From Maridesulfovibrio hydrothermalis AM13 = DSM 14728 (GTDB taxonomy: Bacteria > Desulfobacterota > Desulfovibrionia > Desulfovibrionales > Desulfovibrionaceae), in NCBI RefSeq assembly GCF_000331025.1, contig NC_020055.1, positions 186,001 through 250,000 of the forward strand: 64,000 nt of DNA, given 5' to 3'. The notes under the pieces are model-generated. The model was not told where the DNA came from. It saw only the letters and a program-made list of their open reading frames with translations, and did no database searches. The position numbers and the translations under genes were made by a program. Position 1 is the first letter of the stretch; each line of letters opens with the position of its first letter. This document shows positions 52,807-60,518 of the stretch, piece by piece.

Positions 52807-53025
52807 ATGGGTAATAAGAAGATAACTCTCAGTGACGGCAAGGTGGTTACCATGCGGGTTCCCATAGTAAAAGACATGCGTATCGTTTCCGCTATCAAAG
52901 ATCAGTTCGAGCAGGATGCCAGAATGTTCTGCAACCTGACCGGTATGACCCCTGAAGAAATCGATGCATTGTCCCTTAAGGATTATTATACCCTGCAAAA
53001 GGAGTTCTCGGATTTTTTGTCCTAG
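52807..53025 (+). CDS. Tail assembly protein E (P2 gpE-like)
   Basis: A 72-residue helper (ITLSDGKVVTMRVPIVKDMRIVSAIKDQFEQDARMFCNLTGMTPEEIDALSLKDYYTLQKEFSDFLS). It is shorter than P2 gpE (91) but in the same place between tube and tape-measure genes. A slippery site lies seven codons... just before its stop and allows the E' product (next entry). It probably chaperones the tape measure. Confidence 0.85.
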   Translation: MGNKKITLSDGKVVTMRVPIVKDMRIVSAIKDQFEQDARMFCNLTGMTPEEIDALSLKDYYTLQKEFSDFLS

Positions 53026-53153
53026 ACTGGAAAGAATGCATGCAGGTCATGGCTGATATCGGCCATGCTCTGCATTTCAGTCTGAGCGAATTGCTGGGGC
53101 TGACAATTGAGGAGCTGATGGGATTTCATAATGAAGCGGAAAGACTGAACTAA
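53013..53153 (+). CDS. E' extension read by -1 ribosomal frameshift
   Basis: The heptamer TTTTTTG is at 53013-53019. In the E frame it is read as TTT TTG; a -1 slip gives TTT TTT, then GTC CTA GAC TGG AAA, and stays open for 44 codons to TAA at 53151. The product reads VLDWKECMQVMADIGHALHF, then SLSELLGLTIEELMGFHNEA. The fused E+E' would be 115 residues. P2 uses the same T6G slip to make E+E' in the same gene position. Confidence 0.85.
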   Translation, partial: FFVLDWKECMQVMADIGHALHFSLSELLGLTIEELMGFHNEAERLN

Positions 53154-53315
53154 TAAACTAGATGTTCCTACGAATCCAACCGCAAGTCCTGTAAAAACGG
53201 CTACGACAAAAACAAGTCCGCCGGCTTCATCAAAACTGTTGCCGCTTAATAGGGAGATCACCCCGGCAACAAACGGTATGGTCCATCCAAATCGGTTTAA
53301 AAAAAATGCACACAT
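53022..53315 (-). CDS. Possible minus-strand membrane ORF between E' and tape measure
   Basis: A 97-codon frame against the tail operon. Its first ~55 residues look like two membrane helices (WTIPFVAGVISLLSG and GGLVFVVAVFTGLAVGFVG); the rest is the antisense of E'. The first half fills the only non-coding stretch in the tail arm (53154-53332). The symmetric CTCCTGGAG at 53320 gives a ribosome site on both strands. It may be real or chance. Confidence 0.3.
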   Translation of the reverse strand: MCAFFLNRFGWTIPFVAGVISLLSGNSFDEAGGLVFVVAVFTGLAVGFVGTSSLLVQSFRFIMKSHQLLNCQPQQFAQTEMQSMADISHDLHAFFPV

Positions 53316-53332
53316 GGTCTCCTGGAGTAATT

Positions 53333-55591
53333 ATGGATAACAAGTTTGTCGTTTCAATGCTGTTCAAAGCCGTTGCCGACAGTAGTGTCTTTTCTACTTT
53401 TTCGGCACTGCGCAATAACATACAGGGACTCAGCGATGAGGAGCGGAAACTTGAGGGGCAGTCAAATCGTTATAAATCAGCTTTGACTAAACTTTACGGT
53501 GCATGCAGACAAAATACCGGAGCGCATAAAGGTTTTGAACGTGCTATTGGAAAAGTTGAAAAAAGACTTCATACAGCCCGCAAGGCAATGAGTGATTACC
53601 ACAAGGAGACTAACAGGCAAAAAAGATCTGATTTGCAAGGCGACATGATGGGAGTAGCCAATATAGCCATGACCGCCGCAACCCCGATCATGGCGGCGGT
53701 GCATTTTGAAAGTTCTATGGCAAACGTGCGCAGCACGGTGGATTTCAAGGACGAAAGTGAGTTTAAACAGATGGGGTTGGACTTGCAAAACATGTCAGAG
53801 CGTATCCCTATGGCTATAAGTGGGCTTGCGGATATTGCGGCGACAGCAGGTCAAGCAGGTATATCCGCAAGTGAACTCCCGGAATTTATTGAAGATGCTG
53901 CAAAAATGGGTGTTGCTTTTGATATGAGCGGCACAGAGGCCGGTGGCGTTATGCTCGGACTGCGCAGCATCTTTAAACTCAATCAGGATGAGGCTGTATC
54001 TCTGGGAAATGCAGTTAATCATCTATCGAATAATATGGATACAACCTCTTCCAGTATGCTTAATGTAATGAATCAGACCGGTTCATCGGGTAAAATGATC
54101 GGACTTACCGGACAACAGGTTGCCGCATTGGGGTCGACTTTTTTAGCTTTAAAAACTTCACCGGAAGCTGCTGGTACAGCCATGAATACCATGTTCACCA
54201 AACTGGCTACCGCAGACAAACAAGGAAAGAAATTTCAATCAGCCTTGCAGGCAATCGGTATGGACGCACAAGGTTTAAAGGCTGCCATGAAAGATGATGC
54301 TCAAGGGGCAATTCTGACTTTTCTTGAAGCTATTGACGGGGCAGAAGACAAAACGGGTATTATCACCGCCCTGTTCGACGCAAAAGACTCTGATAAAATT
54401 ACAAAACTTGTAGGCGGGTTAGATAAATATAAAAAAGCCTTGGGGTTGGTAGCGGATAAAACGAACTATGCAGGATCAATGCAGAAAGAATATGACATTC
54501 GCTCTAAGACTACTGCAAGCAAGTTGCAGTTGATGAAAAACAAAATGACAAATGCAGGGATAGCAATCGGTTCACTTCTTTTACCCGCATTGAGTGTTGC
54601 TGCGGAGATGCTTGGAAGCGTTGCCGGGGCAATCCGTTATGTTGCTGAAGAATTCCCTCTCCTAACTAAGAGTGTAGGAATGATTGCCGGACTCTTAATA
54701 GGATTTAAAGTAGCTGCCTTGGCTAGTGGCTATGCCGCGACATTCCTTTCTGACGGTCTGAATACAGCCAAAACTGTATTCACTTTTCTTCGCCCTTCCA
54801 TATTAAAAACGAACATTGCGTTGGGTTGGAACCGGGCGGTAATGCTTAAAAACTCTATTGCTTCAAATCTTGCGGCCTTGAATCTAAGCAGGTTTGGCAT
54901 TGTTCAAAAGACTGTAGCTCTGGGGGGTAAAATCTGGGCCGGGGTGATGTGGGCGGTAAATGCCGCCATGACCGCAAACCCCATAGGCTTGATTGTTGCC
55001 GGTGTGGCCGCTCTTGTGGGGTTTGTCTATCGGCTGATTACCTCATGGGACAAGCTTGTTTCAGCATGGAAGAACAGTTCAGGAATTCTCAGCGGGATCG
55101 GCAATGTGGTCTCTACTTTTTTCGGTTTCGGGGATGATGAGGAAGAGGAAAAGGAAGAGCAAGAAACAGAAAAAAAGATTCACAAAAAAGTCGGAGTTGT
55201 TCAGGAAAGTCTTGATGAATCTCCGAGGGTGAGTCCTGAAAAGAATACCCGACTTGCCGGTCCTGTTATTCCGGTTCTTACTGATGCTGCTACAGGGGTG
55301 ACAGCAACTGCTCTTGATAAGTTTTTAAGTGACGACCACAGGGGAGTCGTTGAGAAAGATAATAGGCCAGAATACAAGGGATACAGAGAACGCAAAACTG
55401 AAAAAGAATCTTTTTTTCGGGAAGAATCTTCCTACAACCAAACTAAAACAAGTACGGAAATGGCTAAAGGCAACAATACTTATCATTTTAATATTACCCA
55501 GCAGCCGGGCCAATCAGCTAAAGAACTGGCGCGTGAGGTAGCTGCTATCCTCCAACGTCAAAACAACGGAGCACTGCACGATGGCATCTAG
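53333..55591 (+). CDS. Tail tape-measure protein (TP901 core, P2 gpT-like)
   Basis: A 752-residue tape measure that sets tail length. The TP901 core is at about residues 120-370 (HFESSMANVRSTVDFKDESEFKQMG, MSGTEAGGVMLGLRSIF, MNQTGSSGKMIGLTGQQVAALGSTFLAL). Hydrophobic helices lie at about 410-570, and a charged, disordered segment (DDEEEEKEEQETEKK) near 600. The ATG at 53333 has GGAG seven bases upstream. Overlaps the U gene by 11 bases. Confidence 0.92.
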   Translation: MDNKFVVSMLFKAVADSSVFSTFSALRNNIQGLSDEERKLEGQSNRYKSALTKLYGACRQNTGAHKGFERAIGKVEKRLHTARKAMSDYHKETNRQKRSDLQGDMMGVANIAMTAATPIMAAVHFESSMANVRSTVDFKDESEFKQMGLDLQNMSERIPMAISGLADIAATAGQAGISASELPEFIEDAAKMGVAFDMSGTEAGGVMLGLRSIFKLNQDEAVSLGNAVNHLSNNMDTTSSSMLNVMNQTGSSGKMIGLTGQQVAALGSTFLALKTSPEAAGTAMNTMFTKLATADKQGKKFQSALQAIGMDAQGLKAAMKDDAQGAILTFLEAIDGAEDKTGIITALFDAKDSDKITKLVGGLDKYKKALGLVADKTNYAGSMQKEYDIRSKTTASKLQLMKNKMTNAGIAIGSLLLPALSVAAEMLGSVAGAIRYVAEEFPLLTKSVGMIAGLLIGFKVAALASGYAATFLSDGLNTAKTVFTFLRPSILKTNIALGWNRAVMLKNSIASNLAALNLSRFGIVQKTVALGGKIWAGVMWAVNAAMTANPIGLIVAGVAALVGFVYRLITSWDKLVSAWKNSSGILSGIGNVVSTFFGFGDDEEEEKEEQETEKKIHKKVGVVQESLDESPRVSPEKNTRLAGPVIPVLTDAATGVTATALDKFLSDDHRGVVEKDNRPEYKGYRERKTEKESFFREESSYNQTKTSTEMAKGNNTYHFNITQQPGQSAKELAREVAAILQRQNNGALHDGI

Positions 55592-55982
55592 TCGGGTAAT
55601 GATGAAGCTTGGAGACTATAAATTTTCCATGATCACCGCTGCATATGATCAACTTGTCCGTACCAATGCATATAGATGGACCGCACAGCCCCGAATAGGA
55701 CGCGAACCGGCCCGCCAGTATATCGGTCCGGGGGATGAGACCATTGAGCTTAGCGGTGTTGTTTTTCCTCAATTTTTGGGTGGCCTTGATCAGCCCAACA
55801 GGATGCGGACCGAGGCGGGAAAGGGCAAACCATTGATGCTGGTTGATGGCAGGGGCAAGGTCTGGGGTGAGTATGTAATAGAGCAAGTGCGCGAAGAGCA
55901 ACCTGCCCATTTCAAGGGCGGAGCACCCAGAAAACAACTTTTCTCCCTGCGCATAGCCAAATATGGCGAGGACGCAAAATGA
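55581..55982 (+). CDS. Tail terminator-like protein U (P2 gpU)
   Basis: A 133-residue protein with the gpU pattern MMKLGDYKFSMITAAYDQLVRTNAYRWTAQPRIGREPARQYIGPGDETIELSGVVFP. It caps or joins the tail. Overlaps T by 11 bases and X by four. Confidence 0.9.
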   Translation: MASSRVMMKLGDYKFSMITAAYDQLVRTNAYRWTAQPRIGREPARQYIGPGDETIELSGVVFPQFLGGLDQPNRMRTEAGKGKPLMLVDGRGKVWGEYVIEQVREEQPAHFKGGAPRKQLFSLRIAKYGEDAK

Positions 55983-56191
55983 TTAAGTATTTAACTGCTG
56001 ATAAAGATATGCTGGATGCATTGTGCTTCAAGTTTTATGGACGCGAAGATGCTGTAACAGCCGTACTTGAGGCTAACCCCGGTCTAGGACGTAAAGGACC
56101 TGTTCTGGAGGCTGGAATTACAATTATCTTTCCTGATCTTCCGGAAGCTACCACTGAGCCTGATACCGCAACTGTCAAGCTTTGGGATTAA
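55979..56191 (+). CDS. Tail protein X (P2 gpX, LysM-like)
   Basis: A 70-residue protein with the LysM-like gpX fold (MLDALCFKFYGREDAVTAVLEANPGLGRKGPVLEAGITIIFPDL). Located between U and D as in P2. Starts inside the U stop. Confidence 0.9.
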   Translation: MIKYLTADKDMLDALCFKFYGREDAVTAVLEANPGLGRKGPVLEAGITIIFPDLPEATTEPDTATVKLWD

Positions 56192-56193
56192 CC

Positions 56194-57180
56194 ATGCAGC
56201 CTGTTTTCAAAATACTGGCCGACAGCAAGGATGTAACTGCCAAAATAGCAGACCGACTGATACGGCTGACCGTAACCGATGAGGCCGGACAGACTTCAGA
56301 TGCTGTTGAGATAGAACTCGACAATCGGGATGGAGCTATAGCCGTTCCGCGCACAGGTGCAGAACTGGAAGTTTTTATGGGTTACAGTGAATCAGGTATG
56401 AAGCGCATGGGGCTGTTCACTGCCGGAGATATTACCCTGTCAGGGCCTCCTGACAGTTTAACCATTCAAGGGCATGCTGCCAATATGCGTATCAGCCTCA
56501 AAGCTCCGCACACCAAAAGCTGGGATCAAAAAACTATTTCAGACATTGTTTCAACCATAGCCGCAGAGCACGGTTTAATTCCAATTGTAGGGTCAGATTG
56601 CGGTAGGGTTTTGCTGGAGCATATCGATCAGACCGAAGAATCCGACCTTCATTTTTTGACAAGACTGGCCAAAGACCATGATGCTGTGGCCAAGCCTGTT
56701 GAAAATAGGTTGCTGTTTGTCCCCAGAGGTCAGGCTAAGAGTGCCAGCGGCATGAAACTTCCTGCCATATCTTTAACACGCACCGATATTAATCGCTGGA
56801 ACATGACGGCATCCAGTCGGGGTAAATACCAGTCAGCTAAAGCCTATTGGCATAGTCTGGACGATGCTAAACGTATACCAATAACTGTAGGTAGCGGCAG
56901 CCCCTGCTTCAACCTTTCCGGCACCTACTCCACTCCGGCGCAGGCCCGTGCGGCAGCACAAGCAAAGTACGACCAGCTGCAAAGAGGTACTGCCCGGTTG
57001 ACTATTACTACCGGGGGCAATCCCAAAATAGCCGCTGAATGCTCATTAAAAGTAACGGGGGTTGCAGGACTTGAAGGTCATTGGGTGGTAAAGCGGGTTG
57101 TTCATGAGCTGAGTGACTCTGGATATGTTAGCCGTATTGAAGGCGAAACACCTACTGGGAAGCCTAAAGGAATAGTATAA
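56194..57180 (+). CDS. Tail hub/late control protein D (P2 gpD)
   Basis: A 328-residue hub protein similar to T4 gp27, with KDVTAKIADRLIRLTVTDEAGQTSDAVEIELDN at the start, then MGYSESGMKRMGLFTAGDITLSGPPDSLTIQGHA and LEHIDQTEESDLHFLTRLAKDHDAV. It holds the spike under the tube. ATG 56194 has no strong ribosome site; TTG 56182 is possible. Last gene of the tail arm. Confidence 0.92.
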   Translation: MQPVFKILADSKDVTAKIADRLIRLTVTDEAGQTSDAVEIELDNRDGAIAVPRTGAELEVFMGYSESGMKRMGLFTAGDITLSGPPDSLTIQGHAANMRISLKAPHTKSWDQKTISDIVSTIAAEHGLIPIVGSDCGRVLLEHIDQTEESDLHFLTRLAKDHDAVAKPVENRLLFVPRGQAKSASGMKLPAISLTRTDINRWNMTASSRGKYQSAKAYWHSLDDAKRIPITVGSGSPCFNLSGTYSTPAQARAAAQAKYDQLQRGTARLTITTGGNPKIAAECSLKVTGVAGLEGHWVVKRVVHELSDSGYVSRIEGETPTGKPKGIV

Positions 57181-57467
57181 TGAGACCGTTATTCTTTGCA
57201 CTTAAAAAAGAATTCTATTTGCAGTTCCGGGAAGGAATAAAAAAATACGAAATAAGGCGGTATGGCAAACGGTGGAATGAAAAAACGTGCGGAATTGGAC
57301 GCGCAGTGACTCTCAGTAACGGCTACCAAAAAGAGGGTCGTTTAAATTGCCGTGTAACAGGTTTTGAGAAAGTTTTCGTCTAGCTTAACGATGCAGATAA
57401 AATTGCTGTAATAGTGATATGGGGAGCCGAGGAACTCAAAAAAAAGTATGCTTTGATCTACTGCTAG
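57180..57467 (+). pseudogene. ASCH-like gene interrupted by an in-frame TAG
   Basis: From ATG 57180, which overlaps the D stop, the frame reads LFFALKKEFYLQFREGIKKYEIRRYGKRWNEKTCGIGRAVTLSNGYQKEGRLNCRVTGFEKVF and hits TAG at 57381. The same frame then continues LNDADKIAVIVIWGAEELKKKYALIYC to TAG at 57465. The first part is typical of phage ASCH-domain proteins, which bind RNA or modified bases and are usually longer. One amber splits it. Confidence 0.6.
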
Positions 57468-57587
57468 GCATATAAAAACAAATGATTATAGGTTGTTAAC
57501 CTATCTCTGAAAGCTAAATAAGTCAAGAAAAAGACTGATGATTCAGCACTTTTCTACACTGTATCACCAAGGAACGATTTGAAGCAG

Positions 57588-57609
57588 GCCGGGGGCAGCC
57601 TCCCCCGGC
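57588..57609. other. GC hairpin near the prophage right end
   Basis: GCCGGGGG and CCCCCGGC pair around CAGCCT. There is no T-run, so it is not a standard terminator. It lies in the 57468-57792 stretch, which otherwise holds the proposed right-end repeats (GTGAC twice near 57768-57783) and no gene. Confidence 0.5.
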
Positions 57610-57792
57610 GCGGATTGGAACACCGCACCATGGCCCCATGTGATCCTGCCACATGTCGAAATAACCTAACTACTCCGTCAAAATAATCATGCGGGAAAGC
57701 TATTATCACGTGGACAGACACAACACAGCAAAATGAAAGATAAAGTGTCAAAATAAAATGGCGCGAGTGACAAAAACAAGTGACGCGCTACA

Positions 57793-58385
57793 CTGTAAAA
57801 TCATTACTGGTAAATTGTGCTTCTTGATCGGTGTTAAACACTTGAGGTGTTCCCGTTTCCAAGGCTTGATTCAGAGCAGACACGCAAAACTCGCTTTCCA
57901 TGGTATTGGATAGCTCCCATGCAAGCACATATCTGCTCCGCCAGTCTATTACAGCGCCAGATACATAAATCCGCGTCTCATCGGAATATATGTAATATCG
58001 GCACTCCAAACCTGATTCACAGTTTTATTTCCACGTCTCGAAGGAGATATGGATAAATGTGATGCTTCCGAGCGGGCTTGTTTGTATGAGGACCGGGCGT
58101 AATGGCCTGTAGTCCCATTTTGCGCATCAGCCGTGCTATCCGTTTATGGTTAACACAATATCACTGTTCCCTTAGCTTATCCGTCATTCATGGTGAACCG
58201 AATTCAGGATGCCGCAAATACTGTTCATCGATCAAACGCATGAACCTTAGATTCTCTCCCGATTCAGGAACTGGCTTGTAGTAAATCACAGATCTGGAAA
58301 CGCTTGCCAGTCGGCACTGTCGGCGGATGGAATAATTCCGCTCAGGTCTTATCCAATTTCGCCGTTTGACAGCGGGCAAGCTCAA
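57793..58385 (-). pseudogene. Broken IS3-family transposase orfB, cut at the prophage end
   Basis: The start reads SLPAVKRRNWIRPERNYSIRRQCRLASVSRSVIYYKPVPESGENL, then a stop at 58188 in place of Trp in GSP(W)MTDKLREQ. It continues through further stops and a frameshift to AVIDWRSRYVLAWELSNTMESEFCVSALNQALETGTPQVFNTD and stops at SNDFT, where the proposed phage end (57792) begins. The last ~90 codons, including the catalytic Glu, are missing. Confidence 0.85.
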
Positions 58386-58665
58386 AGCTTTTTTTCAAGC
58401 CACTTAATATCCATTTTAAGATGGCGATCTCTTCATAAAGAGGGGCTGTTACTTCATCCTCTGACTTTACGGAAGAACTTGATCCATTGGAAAAAAGTTC
58501 TGATGCATTTTCCAGAAGTTGTTTTTTCCACTTAGAAATCTGGTTAGGATGAACCTGATGTTCAGCTGCCAGTTCGGTCAAGGTTTTCACCCCGCGAACT
58601 GCTTCCAAAGCAATCTTGGCCTTAAATTTATCCGAAAATTTACGTCTTTTTTTACCAATTTTCAT
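58342..58665 (-). CDS. IS3-family transposase orfA
   Basis: A 107-codon frame with the IS3 OrfA helix-turn-helix (FSDKFKAKIALEAVRGVKTLTELAAEHQVHPNQISKWKKQLLE). AAAAGGAC precedes the ATG. It overlaps orfB around an A-run (TTGAAAAAAAGC), the usual frameshift site, but orfB is not in the usual -1 phase, which suggests an indel. Part of a dead element. Confidence 0.82.
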   Translation of the reverse strand: MKIGKKRRKFSDKFKAKIALEAVRGVKTLTELAAEHQVHPNQISKWKKQLLENASELFSNGSSSSVKSEDEVTAPLYEEIAILKWILSGLKKSFELARCQTAKLDKT

Positions 58666-58736
58666 ACGTCCTTTTATTATCAGTTTATGGACGCAGATTC
58701 CACCTTAATCAGTGGTCCTGAAATCGGGGTGAAGCG

Positions 58737-58847
58737 CACCAATATATTGAGGCTTACTATAATCACAGAAGACGTCACTCCAGCAATGGGTGGCTGTCAC
58801 CTGCTGAATTTGAAATTAACCGTTTGGATGATATTGTTGTGGCTTAA
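58737..58847 (+). pseudogene. C-terminal remnant of another IS3 orfB, plus strand
   Basis: The frame reads HQYIEAYYNHRRRHSSNGWL, then SPAEFEINRLDDIVVA and a stop, the classic end of IS3-family OrfB. An IS end-like sequence (ACTGTCCAGAAAAATGTGGC) follows at 58851. It is opposite in strand to the other IS3 pieces and butts against the upstream end of that element. Confidence 0.8.
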
Positions 58848-59064
58848 CTGACTGTCCAGAAAAATGTGGCGGGATCACCCGCTCGAATTTTGTACGCAGT
58901 TTTGAGTACAGTTTTGCTCTATAAAATTCCTCGAAAAAAATCGATATATACTCCCAAAAAGCTACATAGCCTTTATTGTAAAGCAATCGAAGATACGGGC
59001 TTTATTAATTAGGTCGATTACACATGATTCTAATCTTTAAACAACAGACTATTTTGATAAAAGA

Positions 59065-59973
59065 TTAATATGGATAATCAAAATCTGCCCTAAGAATATC
59101 GAGAGCCACTAGTTCTTTATCTTTATAGCGATCCTTATCTATTAACGAGGGTTGACCTGTAGGCGGAACATCATGGTACATCTCTTTGTAGATGTCGAAA
59201 TTAAGACAAGTCTGATTTCTAAGATGCATATCCCTAAACCACTGACAGCCTACATCTAAAATTTGCTTACCAACGTTAATAAATGCACCAAAGGGAGTTA
59301 CCTTGCCTATGGGCATGGTCATTTTTCGAGCTATTTTCATGTTTATCAGACAACACCATTCATTAACCCTACACTCCGGTAGAGGCCACGGCTGTTTAAA
59401 AAAAATAGGATGCATTCTGGGTATATGATAAGCGCGGATTTGCTTGCCTTCAGGAGGCTGTGCTCCGCGATATAAGCTGACCAGTTCACGAAATTCAGGA
59501 CGGTAGTCCATATAAGTATCCGGGGTACATTTGCCGGAAAAAAATGCGGGACAATACCAGCATTGCCCGATGTGACCAGCTGCCACATTGTCACCTATTC
59601 CATCTATCATTGATCCAACAACATCTTGTTTAAAAATAACATCATTGTGGATAATCAACACATAATCTTTATCGCTCATTTCCCAGCCATATTGATAACG
59701 GATGGAATGTCGATAATCTATATCTTCCATTTTATCCCATTCAATGGGAAAACAGTAGTTCCACTGCTTAGGCATAAAGTGAACAATTTTGTGGGACAAA
59801 GCATTCAAAATATAATCATGGCAACCAACGTCAATTCCACGAGTTTGCGTGTTTTCCTCTATAAAATAAATCTTATCAATATGATCCCCGCAAGCGCGCT
59901 CGAGAGAAAGCAAGGCCAGACAAGTTTGAATAGGCTTACCACAAACACTTATAATAACATCAACTTTACTCAC
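59065..59973 (-). CDS. GT2-like glycosyltransferase
   Basis: A 302-residue protein starting DVIISVCGKPIQTCLALLSLE, typical of GT-A glycosyltransferases, with a DxD-like VLIIHNDVIFKQD at about residue 105. The C-terminal half is rich in Trp, Cys and aromatic residues (GQCWYCPAFF, NEWCCLINMK). No membrane helices. Third gene of a minus-strand run with a methyltransferase and a second glycosyltransferase. The 58848-59064 gap before it is AT-rich without a gene. Confidence 0.7.
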   Translation of the reverse strand: MSKVDVIISVCGKPIQTCLALLSLERACGDHIDKIYFIEENTQTRGIDVGCHDYILNALSHKIVHFMPKQWNYCFPIEWDKMEDIDYRHSIRYQYGWEMSDKDYVLIIHNDVIFKQDVVGSMIDGIGDNVAAGHIGQCWYCPAFFSGKCTPDTYMDYRPEFRELVSLYRGAQPPEGKQIRAYHIPRMHPIFFKQPWPLPECRVNEWCCLINMKIARKMTMPIGKVTPFGAFINVGKQILDVGCQWFRDMHLRNQTCLNFDIYKEMYHDVPPTGQPSLIDKDRYKDKELVALDILRADFDYPY

Positions 59974-59978
59974 AATAT

Positions 59979-60518
59979 CTACCCTCTCAAAAGAGCCATT
60001 ACGCCAATATTTTTAATCTTCAGCCCTTGAAATTGAGCCATTTCTTCAGGAAAGAATTCATCCGTTAAATCAAAAGTCCAATAGCCGGCATCAAAGCTAT
60101 AAACTTCAAACCCCAAAGCCTGAAAATCTCTGGCAAGATCAAGAGTATTCCACATATTATGGTGTGCCATAAGCTGATTCAGACCAGTAAGCTGTGCCGG
60201 AGGGAATAATATTTTTTTCATAGCACGAAAGGACAAAATATTGTCCTTCCACATATTCATAGCAGCTTCCGCATCTGTAAGAACCACGCTAATTTTCCCA
60301 CCCGGTTTAAGTTTGCGCTTTAGGGTCTTAAGAAAATTTACATACAACGAAGTCGGGATATGCTCGAGGGTGTGAATCATACGAAACTCGCTCACAACGT
60401 TATCACTTGGAATAAACCCGTCAACATCAAGAAGATCATGTTTAATATCACAATTTTCTTCCATATTTACAGTAGTAAACTCCTTATTTATGCCCCGTCC
60501 ACCGAGATTAAATTTCAT
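59979..60518 (-). CDS. SAM-dependent methyltransferase, small
   Basis: A 179-residue class I methyltransferase-like protein. It begins KFNLGGRGINKEFTTVNMEE, a degenerate form of the LNLGCG motif I, and continues FRMIHTLEHIPTSLYVNFLKTLKRKLKPGGKISVVLTDAE, the usual post-motif 'HxLEH..LKPGG' block. Probably modifies a sugar or glycan. The 5' end overlaps the preceding glycosyltransferase gene by 11 bases. Confidence 0.78.
   Translation of the reverse strand: MKFNLGGRGINKEFTTVNMEENCDIKHDLLDVDGFIPSDNVVSEFRMIHTLEHIPTSLYVNFLKTLKRKLKPGGKISVVLTDAEAAMNMWKDNILSFRAMKKILFPPAQLTGLNQLMAHHNMWNTLDLARDFQALGFEVYSFDAGYWTFDLTDEFFPEEMAQFQGLKIKNIGVMALLRG

Larger units (their letters stand above)
33637..57792 (+). 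mobile_element. Mu-like prophage with P2-type tail arm and no head genes
   Basis: The element runs from a repressor through MuA and MuB homologues to P2-type tail genes. Proposed ends are TGTACTACGACACT at 33637 and, read inward from the right, TGTAGCGCGTCACT from 57792; ten of fourteen bases agree and both begin TGT, as Mu ends do. Further GTCACT or GACACT copies lie just inside the right end, as transposase-binding repeats would. I see no matching five-base target duplication (AAAAG against CTGTA), so the ends are provisional. The span is about 24 kb, short for the 36-40 kb of Mu, because the head genes are gone. Confidence 0.75.

Noticed and set aside
57588-57660. tRNA-like structure near the prophage right end
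   Set aside because: The GC stem does not fit a cloverleaf and there is no anticodon or T-arm.
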